Assembly: GCF_001907675.1 (NCBI RefSeq)
Contig: NZ_MPNT01000019.1
Location: 1 to 64,000, forward strand
Direction of reading: 5' to 3'
DNA length: 64,000 bases
Origin: Mycobacterium paraffinicum
GTDB lineage: Bacteria > Actinomycetota > Actinomycetes > Mycobacteriales > Mycobacteriaceae
Shown: positions 53,845 through 62,124 of the stretch, in pieces
How positions within the stretch are numbered: the stretch's first letter is position 1
Layout of the letters: every line of letters begins with the position of its first letter
Position numbers and translations under genes: made by a program
Notes under the pieces: model-generated
The model's input: only the letters and a program-made list of their open reading frames with translations
Database searches by the model: none
Told to the model about the DNA's origin: nothing

Positions 53845-56000
53845 CTGCCAGCGATTCCCTCGCAGTCTGGCTAGTTGAGCACCCACGGTTGCGCCGCGTG
53901 ATCGGCGCGATGACAGGTGTCTACGTGCTGTGTCTGTGGGCGGTGGTGGCCGCACCTAAAGCCTCGGCGGCGGTGGGTGCCGCTGCTCTGGGGTGGACGG
54001 GACTGCATGACTTGGACAACGTGCCGATCGCTGACTACTTCCTCTCGATGGTCGATACCACCGAAGCCACCTTCAACAACGGCCAACACGTCAGCGCGTT
54101 CGATCCCGAATCGTGGGGGTCGTGGATCGTCAAAGCCACCCAAACCGCGATCGCGCATACCACCGCAGCCTGGTGGCTGACCAATGAAGCTGCTCTTGTC
54201 GTATTCGCTATCGGGATTGCGCTGTGGCTTCTGCGATTTGCAATGTCGAGCTCGTGGCTCTTGGCCCTCGTTCAAATCGGGCGCCCCGTTTTCGCTACAG
54301 TGAACATGCTCGTCAACCAGATGTGGCTGGGGCCATTGGCGGTCGCGGTTTGTGTGGTGTTGGCGGGGTATCACCAACAGCGAGGGCGGCCGGCCCAGGC
54401 CCGCAATCTGCTAGGCACCGCCGCGGTGCTAGCTGCATTGGTGTGGACGGTCTTTCGTGACCCCATTGACGATCTAGTCAGCGATCACGGCCTGCTGGGC
54501 ATGGGTCGAGCGACAGGCTTTCAGATCGCCCAGGACGCCCGCCAGAGTTCGTACGCTCCGGGCCAGTCATTGGATACCCAGCTCGACGCCCTGCTGGCGC
54601 AGCTGGTGTCTTCGACGGCGCGACCAGCTCTACAGTTACAGAACTTCGGCATGGTCGTTGATGATGTGGGCACCTGCCGCCAGGCCTGGTCCCAGGCCAT
54701 CTTGGCCGCGCATAGCCAAGGTCCTGGACCGGCGCACGCGATGGCCGGATGCGGTGCTCCCCAAGCCTTGGCGCACGCTCAACAATTGGGGGCCAACGAC
54801 TTTGTGCTGGGGCTGGTGTTCTTGTTCGCCGCGTTTTGGATCGGCCTGTTCATCTGGTACGTCGGGGTGAGCACGTTGCTGGTCGGTGCCAAAGCCACCT
54901 ACTACTGCATCGTGGTGGTTCCCGCGGCGATGGTCGGCATGAGCGGTTGGCAGCGCGGCAAGAAATACGCGGTGCGCTGCGTCTCGCAGGTGTTGTTGCA
55001 TGGCGTCGAGATGATGATCTTCACTGTCTTTTTGGCGTTGAGTGCGGTCGGGATGGGGTGGGCGCTCACCACGCCGCAACTGGGGCATGGCGCCACCGCG
55101 GTCCCGCGCCTGTTGTTGGTGAGCCTGGGTTCGGTCGTAGGCATCTTCTTGTTCCATTACATCGACAAGCATTTCTACACAGACAGTTTGGGCACGATCG
55201 CCCACCACATCACTGGGGCGTGGTGCTCCACAAGCGGCGCTGTGCGCGATGAGTACAACGATTACGCCGAGGCGGGACGCAAAGCGCGCGGGCTGTTTCG
55301 ACGGGTCGCGCGACGCGGCGATAGCGATGGCGCCGGCGACGATGACGGTTCTAACGGCGACGCCGACACCTCAACGCCGGGGTTCGATGCGGTCAAACCT
55401 CGGCCCAGCCGGATGCGCGGTGAGGAGGAGACCACGGCGACCCGGACGACCGGGGCCACCACCACCCGGATGGCAGCAGAAAAGGCCGGGGCGAGCGAGG
55501 CCGCGGCGACCGCAGGTGGACATGCCGCGGCTGCGGCAGCAGAGGGGGCCGGCGCCACAGCGGCAGAAGGCGCCGCCGCGGCCGCCGCGCCAGAGGTGGT
55601 GATTCCCGCCGTCATCACCGAAAAGACCGTCCAGCACATCCGCGGACACCACCACCGCAACGGCTCAGACCCCGGGTCCCAACAAGGCGTCCCGGACAGC
55701 GACACCAGCCCGCACCTGGCGGCGTCCAATGCCCTCAGCAACGGCCAGCCAGGGGAACCAGATCAAGGCGAGGTGGCGCCGATGGCCGGCTCAGATGGGC
55801 TGCCATCGCTACCGAGCCATCCGCGCCGCCCGGCCCAGGGCGTGGGTCGCCACCAGGCGCCCCCGTCGGCAACCCCTGATGAGGACCCCGGCCTGCCGCT
55901 AGATACATCATCTGAGCAGCAGCGATCGTTCGAGCTGTCTGAGTCGCCCGTAGAATTTCCGTCACCACCTCGACCACGAGCAAGGGACTATCACCAGTGA
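53841..56000 (+). CDS. VirB6/TrbL-like polytopic T4SS protein
   Basis: 719 residues. There are about eight transmembrane helices (about 18-48, 115-135, 140-165, 170-185, 195-210, 315-345, 355-375, 395-450). An extracytoplasmic loop with two Cys (VGTCRQAW, MAGCGAPQ) lies before the second helix cluster. A 260-residue hydrophilic, Ala/Pro/Glu-rich C-terminal tail has a His-rich patch (RGHHHRNG). This is the TrbL/VirB6 pattern of channel proteins in Gram-positive T4SSs. ATG overlaps virB4 (ATGA); its stop overlaps eccA. Confidence 0.85.
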   Translation: MTASDSLAVWLVEHPRLRRVIGAMTGVYVLCLWAVVAAPKASAAVGAAALGWTGLHDLDNVPIADYFLSMVDTTEATFNNGQHVSAFDPESWGSWIVKATQTAIAHTTAAWWLTNEAALVVFAIGIALWLLRFAMSSSWLLALVQIGRPVFATVNMLVNQMWLGPLAVAVCVVLAGYHQQRGRPAQARNLLGTAAVLAALVWTVFRDPIDDLVSDHGLLGMGRATGFQIAQDARQSSYAPGQSLDTQLDALLAQLVSSTARPALQLQNFGMVVDDVGTCRQAWSQAILAAHSQGPGPAHAMAGCGAPQALAHAQQLGANDFVLGLVFLFAAFWIGLFIWYVGVSTLLVGAKATYYCIVVVPAAMVGMSGWQRGKKYAVRCVSQVLLHGVEMMIFTVFLALSAVGMGWALTTPQLGHGATAVPRLLLVSLGSVVGIFLFHYIDKHFYTDSLGTIAHHITGAWCSTSGAVRDEYNDYAEAGRKARGLFRRVARRGDSDGAGDDDGSNGDADTSTPGFDAVKPRPSRMRGEEETTATRTTGATTTRMAAEKAGASEAAATAGGHAAAAAAEGAGATAAEGAAAAAAPEVVIPAVITEKTVQHIRGHHHRNGSDPGSQQGVPDSDTSPHLAASNALSNGQPGEPDQGEVAPMAGSDGLPSLPSHPRRPAQGVGRHQAPPSATPDEDPGLPLDTSSEQQRSFELSESPVEFPSPPRPRARDYHQ

Positions 56001-57802
56001 GTGCCCGTGACTATTTCGACATCGGGATTAGCCGCCTGGGCTTCGGTGGGCCCGTGGCCGATCACGCGGGAGCGCGCGAAGCCTTCACGCAGGCCACCGA
56101 CATGGATCCCGGCATGTGCGACGCGTGGATGGGGTTGGCGGTTGCTGGCGACGTCAGCCTTAACACCATGCGCGGCGCATATGATGCGCTATCGACTTTG
56201 CATCGCGAAACGCGTCGGATTGGCCTGGCAGATTCTGCGCTAGCGCCAACCGTGTCTACGCCATTCCTCATTGACCTTTACCCGCACACTCCGACCGGGA
56301 TCACCATCGCCTACGCGGCGACACTTGTTAGCCAAGGCGACTACGACCAGGCCGAAAAGATCCTCGACGGGGTTGACCTCACCGTCGAGCCCGCGCAAGC
56401 GCAGATACACCGGTTCATCGGGGCCACAATGTTTTTCCTGACGCGCCGCTGGCCAGACTTGTTGACGTGGACCTCGCAGGCCTCGTCGAGCAGCGGTGGA
56501 ATCGTGGAGGCCGCCACACGGCTGCTCAAAGGAATCGCCCAAACCGGGCTGGGACAGTTCGAGGCGGCGCTGGCCACATTGACATCCGTCGTGACGCAGG
56601 CCGACCAGGCCAAGCTCGACCAGAGCGGCATCGATACCTCGCACCTGCTGGCCGAGGCGGCCGTATATCGCGGCTTGTGCCACCGCGCGTTGGGGGACGA
56701 GGCCGCCGCCCGCAAAGAGTTCAGCGCAGCCAGCGTAGACGGTCAACTGCGCCCGGACGCCGCCGCCGCGCTCGATGACCCCGGCTACGGCGTCACCGTC
56801 ACGACCCCAGACGTGATTGCCGCCCGGTCCAATCGGTGGGACCCGGATTCTGGACCGAGCGTGGCCGACCTGCGCAGAGCCCGGCAACGCAAGGAAGCCG
56901 TACGTGTGCTGGAGCGCGCCGAACGCGAACTCGACGAATTCATTGGGCTCCGCCGCGTCAAAGAGCATGTCAAGGAACTCAAGTTCGTCAAGGTCTACGA
57001 CCAGAAGATGGCCGAGCGCGGCGTCCAGATCGGTGAGCGCGACACCTTGCACATGACTCTGGTCGGCCCGCCGGGGACCGCGAAAACCTCGATAGCACGG
57101 CTGATTTGCGAGATGTATTTCGGCCTGGGCATCCTCGAATCGCCAGAATTCATCGAAGTCTCCCGCAAGGATCTTGTCGACGAGCACATCGGTGGCACCG
57201 AGAAGAAAACATCAGCGATCTTGCAAGCTGCCAAAGGCTGTGCACTGTTCATCGACGAGGCACCCGAACTCTACAAACCGGATAATGAGCGCGATTTCGG
57301 CCACATCGCCGTTGACGTCATCATGAAGTGGGCAGAAGACCATCGCCACGACACAATGATCGCCATGGCTGGCTACGCCAGCCCAATGAACCGGCTTTTG
57401 AGCGCTAACCCGGGACTGCGGTCACGGTTCCCGTTCCAGCTCGAATTCACCTCCTGCGACACCGACGACCTGGTACGGATCGCTGAGCTGTTCGCAGCGC
57501 GGTTCCATGTGGCCATCGAACCCTCCGCTCTTTCGCGCTTCAGCAGCAACGCTGAGTGGCTATGCAACACGCCAAGTACACGCCCCGGTGAACCACACAT
57601 GCTCATCGATGTCGCCGCCAACGGCCGGTTCGCCCGAACCGTCATTGAACAAGCCCTGCGCAAAGCCAAAGCCCGCATCGCAGCGGACCCGACGGTGGAC
57701 TTGCTCACCGCCGACCTGAGCAGCATTAGCACAATCACGCTGGCAGACATGGACGCTGCCCTCACCGACGTCCTGGCGGCCTTTGAGCTCGTCACGCCCT
57801 AA
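55997..57802 (+). CDS. eccA: ESX cytosolic AAA+ ATPase EccA
   Basis: 601 residues. An N-terminal TPR-like domain (about 1-285) is followed by a CbbX-type AAA+ domain: GPPGTAKT Walker A (357-364, with Ala in place of the usual second-to-last Gly), Walker B LFIDEAPEL (Asp420-Glu421) and an Arg-finger region LRSRFPF. EccA binds substrate C-termini in the cytosol. It is the last gene of the T4SS operon, coupled by a GTGA overlap to the virB6-like gene and about 12 kb from the other ecc genes. This links ESX function to conjugation gene expression. Confidence 0.95.
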   Translation: MSARDYFDIGISRLGFGGPVADHAGAREAFTQATDMDPGMCDAWMGLAVAGDVSLNTMRGAYDALSTLHRETRRIGLADSALAPTVSTPFLIDLYPHTPTGITIAYAATLVSQGDYDQAEKILDGVDLTVEPAQAQIHRFIGATMFFLTRRWPDLLTWTSQASSSSGGIVEAATRLLKGIAQTGLGQFEAALATLTSVVTQADQAKLDQSGIDTSHLLAEAAVYRGLCHRALGDEAAARKEFSAASVDGQLRPDAAAALDDPGYGVTVTTPDVIAARSNRWDPDSGPSVADLRRARQRKEAVRVLERAERELDEFIGLRRVKEHVKELKFVKVYDQKMAERGVQIGERDTLHMTLVGPPGTAKTSIARLICEMYFGLGILESPEFIEVSRKDLVDEHIGGTEKKTSAILQAAKGCALFIDEAPELYKPDNERDFGHIAVDVIMKWAEDHRHDTMIAMAGYASPMNRLLSANPGLRSRFPFQLEFTSCDTDDLVRIAELFAARFHVAIEPSALSRFSSNAEWLCNTPSTRPGEPHMLIDVAANGRFARTVIEQALRKAKARIAADPTVDLLTADLSSISTITLADMDAALTDVLAAFELVTP

Positions 57803-57821
57803 GCCCATCGTGGGCGCTGAA

Positions 57822-58251
57822 ATGCGGATCGTTGTAGGCCACACTGATGCTGGGGATGCTGTCCAGGTGGACGTGGGTCAGCATGGCCTCGTGGTGGTCG
57901 CCGGCCGTGAGCTCGTCGGTGCGACGTTCATCGACTACCTCGCACTTGGCTGCATCCGCTATCACACCTGGCGATCTAGATGTCTGGGTAGTCCGGTCGG
58001 GCCTGCCCGAGCCGGGCGCGGCAGCCGCAGCCTTCGAAGAACTGCAGCAACAACTGCCCACCTCGGACCTTCAGATCGTCTACGACGATATGAGTCGCGA
58101 CCGTGACCGCTTCGACGCTCTCACAATGCTTTCCGCGCTGCCGAGAGTCGCGACTGCGATGGGACCTGTGGTCGACGAGCCCGACATCACGGACTACCGC
58201 CTTGGCACGCCAGAACCATCGGAGGTCTGTAAGGCTGTCCCCGACGATTAG
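57822..58251 (+). pseudogene. Frameshifted small gene downstream of eccA (degenerate P-loop fragment?)
   Basis: From ATG 57822 the frame reads MRIVVGHTDAGDAVQVDVGQHGLVVVAGREL..., with a coding look up to about FIDYLALG (near 57955). It then loses coding character, while the next frame takes over at about ITPGDLDVWVVRSGLPEPG and continues to 58251 (...PEPSEVCKAVPDD). The two halves together make about 142 residues. VVVAGRELVGAT resembles a P-loop with the Lys lost. Either a frameshift mutation, a programmed shift, or an assembly error near 57955-57975. A truncated FtsK/TraG-type domain is possible. Confidence 0.5.
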
Positions 58252-58286
58252 AGAGGTGGACGGGATCCTGAGTGCGACTCTGGATG

Positions 58287-58526
58287 TCAGCTGCTTGGCG
58301 GGGTTGTTCGCCCGAGCTCTTCTTCAAGGGCAGACAGCTGTTGTCGGGCGGTGTTGATGAACGTTCGAGCGCAATCGCTGCAGTAGTGGGCAGTGTCACG
58401 GTCGACCTTGACGATAAGTATCGGGTCGCCCTTATTGAGCACGTGGTTTTTGTCTGACCGACACGGGTGCCGTCGTCCTGCCGTGCCAATCGACAGCGTT
58501 CGCAGCAGTGAGCGGGGCTTACCCAT
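58287..58526 (-). CDS. Small Cys/His-rich protein, third gene of a kinase-helicase operon
   Basis: 79 residues from ATG 58526, which overlaps the helicase stop by 8 bases. Cys22 and His28 (HPCRSDKNH) and a YC-x2-C pair (HYCSDCARTF, about 51-57) are spaced like a small zinc-binding module, with a strand IIxKGDPILIVKVDRDT between. A helical tail (TARQQLSALEEEL) follows. It could bind DNA ends or serve as an adaptor or sensor for the helicase. Tight coupling shows it belongs to the same functional unit. Confidence 0.6.
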   Translation of the reverse strand: MGKPRSLLRTLSIGTAGRRHPCRSDKNHVLNKGDPILIVKVDRDTAHYCSDCARTFINTARQQLSALEEELGRTTPPSS

Positions 58527-60315
58527 GTCGCAGTTCCTCCTCGACCGCAGCAACGATCTGAGGCAACCGCGCGATGAGGTAGTCGCAGTCGTCCGCGGTG
58601 TAATCCTTCCTATTGGTGGCACCGCTGGGAACCATTGTCTTGATCCGCCTGTCGATGGCCGATTTCACGGTGACGAAGTTCTCCCGGGTGCGGTCCAGCT
58701 CGCGGCCAACGCGATTGAGGCTGTGTTTGGCCAGAAACTTGCCAGCCTCGTTCTTCACCAAATCGTCGAGCAGGGTCTTTTTGGATCGACGTGTCTGTTG
58801 TTTGGTGGGCTGGACGCGTTGTAGCTGATCGAATTTGACTCCGGTGTCGATACCCTTTTCCTTGAGCACGGTCAGGGCCTGCGCAACATCTGGGTCGGCG
58901 CTGAGGGCGATCAGGGTCAGGTTTTCGAGTTGGATGTCGGCCTGGCCAGTGATCACCGGCAGCGGAGCGTTCTGGCCACCTCCAGGTGGGGGTTCGCGAG
59001 TGGGCAGGGGTTCAACAACGGTCTCGTCGATGAGCTGCGCGAAGAACTCTTGGTCTGCTTCGGCGAACTCCTGGAAGTCGTTCCAGACCCCGGTGATGTT
59101 GCCGCCGACGTGAAAAACGACGACGCCATCGTTGACGGCATCGAAGGGGTCAACATCTGGAATCACCCGCATGATGCGCCCCACGAACTGCATGAAAGGG
59201 CTGAGGTTGTTGAAGATGCTGAAGACAGCGGCGACGCTGAGATACGGGTGGTCGTATCCTTCACCGAGTTTGCGCACCTGTACGATCACGTCGAGTTCGT
59301 GGTTCTCCAACCGCTGGTAAACTCGCTCGTTCGCTTTGCTCTTGCCTTCGATCAGGCTGTGAACGAAGTCGGCGCGGAGCCCCAGTTCGCGGAACTTGGC
59401 GACGACCTGTTTGCAGTGCTCCATGTTCAACGCCGCCGCAATGATCTTAAGCCTGGCCTCGCCGGTCTTTTCCCGCAGCTCGAACAATTTCTGGCGGGAG
59501 GCCTCGGCGATGGTGGTGAGGGTGGCGTCTGAGCTCACGACGCTGCGCCGGAAGCCTGCGTCGCGCTCGCCGAGGCGGCGGACCTCTTCCAAGGACACCT
59601 CGACTTCGGTGTTGTCGTCAGGGCGCCGGACGTAGTGCAGCGTGGTCGGGTTGAGGCGGTAGCCGTTGATGCGCTTGACGTATCCCTTCTCCACCGCGCG
59701 AGAGATGGGGTAGCTGTAGATGATTTCACCGGCCATGATTCGCCCGTCGGCACGACCGGGGGTGGCGCTCACGTTCACGATGCGTGCGTCCGGGAAGTGC
59801 CGCCGCAGAGTGTCCCAGCTCTCGGCCACGTTGTGATGGCCTTCGTCGAACATGATCAGATCGAAGAAGTCGGCAGGAAGCTTTGCAAGCCAGGTGTTTT
59901 CGGCTCGCTGGAGCTGATGAATATTCGTCACCACGATGTCAGCCACTTCGAGATCGGTGACGTTGGTCGACGTGCCTCGGATTTCTGCGGGCTCTGGGAA
60001 CGGCGCGGAGTCCAACACTTTGCGCTTAAGGTAGAAGAACTTCGGGTCGCTAGGTGTCAGATCCTTCAGCAGCTGGTCGGCGATCTTGAGGTTCGGTGCG
60101 ACCAGCAGTGCGCGGTGAGACTGTGCGGCGAACGGCGTGAGAGCCAGGAGGCCTGACTTCCCGCAGCCCACCGGCAGCACGACGGAGACTTCGCGGCCCT
60201 CGGGAGCGTCGAAGTCGTGCCCGGTGAGCGTTTCGTATGCCTCGATCTGCGGCTCGCGCAAGGACGCATTGCCCGTCACGGTGGGTCGCAGGGTGACGTA
60301 CTGGTCGATTTTCAT
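58519..60315 (-). CDS. SF2 DEAD/DEAH-type helicase (accessory, defence-like)
   Basis: 598 residues from ATG 60315 with an AAAGGGG site. Superfamily 2 motifs: Q-motif-like REPQIEAYE (20-28), Walker A PVGCGKS (48-54), DEGHH at 157-161 (DEGH replacing DEAH), SATPGR (about 183), and QFVGRIMRV (motif VI, about 390). The core resembles the type III restriction/UvrB-like helicase module. The C-terminal 200 residues are unrelated to known nucleases, with a Lys/Arg-rich helical stretch. No nuclease motif is seen. Lies 46 bases after the kinase gene and overlaps the zinc-finger-like gene. A DNA or RNA translocase of a candidate defence operon. Confidence 0.85.
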   Translation of the reverse strand: MKIDQYVTLRPTVTGNASLREPQIEAYETLTGHDFDAPEGREVSVVLPVGCGKSGLLALTPFAAQSHRALLVAPNLKIADQLLKDLTPSDPKFFYLKRKVLDSAPFPEPAEIRGTSTNVTDLEVADIVVTNIHQLQRAENTWLAKLPADFFDLIMFDEGHHNVAESWDTLRRHFPDARIVNVSATPGRADGRIMAGEIIYSYPISRAVEKGYVKRINGYRLNPTTLHYVRRPDDNTEVEVSLEEVRRLGERDAGFRRSVVSSDATLTTIAEASRQKLFELREKTGEARLKIIAAALNMEHCKQVVAKFRELGLRADFVHSLIEGKSKANERVYQRLENHELDVIVQVRKLGEGYDHPYLSVAAVFSIFNNLSPFMQFVGRIMRVIPDVDPFDAVNDGVVVFHVGGNITGVWNDFQEFAEADQEFFAQLIDETVVEPLPTREPPPGGGQNAPLPVITGQADIQLENLTLIALSADPDVAQALTVLKEKGIDTGVKFDQLQRVQPTKQQTRRSKKTLLDDLVKNEAGKFLAKHSLNRVGRELDRTRENFVTVKSAIDRRIKTMVPSGATNRKDYTADDCDYLIARLPQIVAAVEEELRHG

Positions 60316-60361
60316 AAAGCTACCCCTTTTGTGGAAAACGTTGTCGGCAAGGCGATCTGGT

Positions 60362-61918
60362 TCAGGATGCGGAACTCTTCGGAGGCCGCAGCTTCTCGAC
60401 GCCGCTACGGATCGCGGGGGGCAGCGTGCGGATCGCGAAATCGCTGATCGACCACTCGACGTCATCGGCGTCGGCCGCCCGCAACGCTTCCACTGCTGCC
60501 GAGGCCATCTCGTCAGACTTGACCTCCTGCAGGATCTTGACCAGGACGTCACGCACGTGCCACCGGTTGTGGCGGGGCCCCAGCGACGCGAGCGCGCCCA
60601 CGCTCATCCGCATCACGCTGGAGTCCTTCGTCTCGGCCACGACAATGCGGGTGAAGTCAGCCAGCACGTCGCAGTACTCGAACGAGAAGTTCCCATGCCT
60701 CAGAAAGTCGGTGAACCGCTGGTAGACGCGCTGGAACGCGCCCCGCTGTTCGCTCCAGAGGAATTTGACGGACCCTCGAGTGCACCAGGGCAGCACTCGG
60801 GTCAGCACGTGCATGTCGTCGTGGCTGGACTCATCCAACGCGGCTGCCCACTCGATCATCTCGATCAAGTCCGCGTCGGCGACCGACGGACTGCGCATGC
60901 GGTCCTGCAGGCGCTCCGCTGCCTCTTCCTTCGACTCGTTGGCCACGTATTCCTCGTGTGCATCAACAGCACGCTCGAGTGCATTCATGAAGTGCTCGAT
61001 CGACTGGTAACGGCGATCAGGCGAGTTGGCGATCGCGGTCTCGATGACAGGTCGCAGCGGGCCGGGCTCCACCTCGTTGTTCACTGGGAAGTCCTGAGTC
61101 ACGAGCTCCTGCAGGATCTTGCCCAGACCGTAGATGTCGGAACGGTGGTCGGCGCTTCGGGCCCGTTGCCACTGCTCCGGTGCTGTGTAGACCCACGTGC
61201 CCAACCCTTGTCGCAGCGTTGAGGTCAGCGGGTCGGTGTGCCGCTCGGCCTCAACGGCAAGCCCGAAATCCGATACCGCCCAATCGCCGTTGCTCAGCCG
61301 CAAAACGTTGGCCGGCTTGAGATCTCGGTGATAGATGCCCCGATCATGGACGTAACCGAGCCCCGTGCAGATCTGACGCATGATGTCGACGATCAATCGC
61401 GCTTGGCCGCCCACCGTGTCGACGTAGTCGGTCAGGCTGCCCTGCGCCAACGGCATCGCATACCAGATGTTGTCGTCGTCGGTCTCGCCGTGGGCAAGCA
61501 CCGAAATAACGTTGGGGTGGTGCAGGTCTTCGAGGAGCCGAAGCTCACGCCGAAACCTCTTGATGGCTTCGGGGTCAACCGCGACGGTGTCCTTCAGCAC
61601 TTTGACGGCGACCAGTTCGCTGGTCTTGCGGTCGGTGGCACGGAAGACGTCGGCGAAGCCGCCACCACCGATCCGAGCGTGTTCCAGCAGGAATCGCCCA
61701 CCCAGCGTGCGGGTCTTCTCGTCCGACTTCGGCCTGCCGGCCTTGGTCTGACGGAGGCCTGAGCTGTTCCATCCAGCGACAACATCGAGGTCCCAGATAG
61801 GGCCCTGCGCAATCTCCCCCACCGCGTCGGGGAAGTCGTTTCGCTGCCGCAGTGTCGCGATGCGCTGAGTGCTCACGCCGAGCTCCTCGGCCACCTCCGA
61901 TATTCCGCCAAGACGCAC
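60362..61918 (-). CDS. Protein kinase with N-terminal DNA-binding domain
   Basis: 518 residues from GTG 61918, TGGAGG site at 61924-61929. Residues 1-50 are an AlpA/MerR-like helix-turn-helix (ISEVAEELGVSTQRIATLRQRNDFPDAVG...WDLDVVAGW). Residues about 75-330 form a complete Ser/Thr kinase: glycine loop GGGGF (84-88), Lys106, HRDLKPAN (197-204), DFG (217-219), APE (246-248). The last 190 residues are helical, HEAT-like, with no membrane segment or PASTA repeats, unlike mycobacterial Pkn receptors. It could sense a signal, phosphorylate the helicase, and control its own promoter. The kinase call is firm; the system role is inferred. Confidence 0.9.
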   Translation of the reverse strand: MRLGGISEVAEELGVSTQRIATLRQRNDFPDAVGEIAQGPIWDLDVVAGWNSSGLRQTKAGRPKSDEKTRTLGGRFLLEHARIGGGGFADVFRATDRKTSELVAVKVLKDTVAVDPEAIKRFRRELRLLEDLHHPNVISVLAHGETDDDNIWYAMPLAQGSLTDYVDTVGGQARLIVDIMRQICTGLGYVHDRGIYHRDLKPANVLRLSNGDWAVSDFGLAVEAERHTDPLTSTLRQGLGTWVYTAPEQWQRARSADHRSDIYGLGKILQELVTQDFPVNNEVEPGPLRPVIETAIANSPDRRYQSIEHFMNALERAVDAHEEYVANESKEEAAERLQDRMRSPSVADADLIEMIEWAAALDESSHDDMHVLTRVLPWCTRGSVKFLWSEQRGAFQRVYQRFTDFLRHGNFSFEYCDVLADFTRIVVAETKDSSVMRMSVGALASLGPRHNRWHVRDVLVKILQEVKSDEMASAAVEALRAADADDVEWSISDFAIRTLPPAIRSGVEKLRPPKSSAS

Positions 61919-61930
61919 GGTTGCCTCCAG

Positions 61931-61989
61931 AAATAGTTGTTCTCAAATCAAGTATAACACCGAATTGGTTGTGGTTGGCTCAACTATTT
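61931..61989 (-). promoter_or_regulatory. Promoter of the kinase operon flanked by a 9-bp inverted repeat
   Basis: On the minus strand TATACT (61951-61956) is a near-perfect -10 box, giving a start near 61944 and a 25-base leader. AAATAGTTG (61931-61939) and its exact inverse CAACTATTT (61981-61989) lie on either side of the promoter, 41 bases apart. The region is clearly AT-richer than its surroundings. A likely operator for the kinase's own HTH domain. Confidence 0.6.
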
Positions 61990-61997
61990 ATCGCGTC

Positions 61998-62013
61998 GTC
62001 GCCGAGCGGCGAC
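61998..62013. other. Short GC hairpin between relaxase and kinase genes
   Basis: GTCGCC (61998-62003) and GGCGAC (62008-62013) form a 6-bp stem with a 4-base loop, 112 bases past the relaxase stop. It may insulate the kinase promoter from relaxase transcription. No gene is present in 61990-62124. Confidence 0.4.
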
Positions 62014-62124
62014 AAAACCGGTTGCCCACGTCCGCGCGTCGTAGCACGGTGGGGACGACGACGAGTCGGTAATTTGGCTGCGAGAGACCCCGAACGGAAC
62101 GGATCCCTGTTCTAAGCAGATCAC

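Noticed and set aside
57803..57815. Five-base-pair hairpin right after eccA as a terminator
   Set aside because: The stem is short (GCCCA/TGGGC), has no U-tract, and lies directly in front of the next coding frame.
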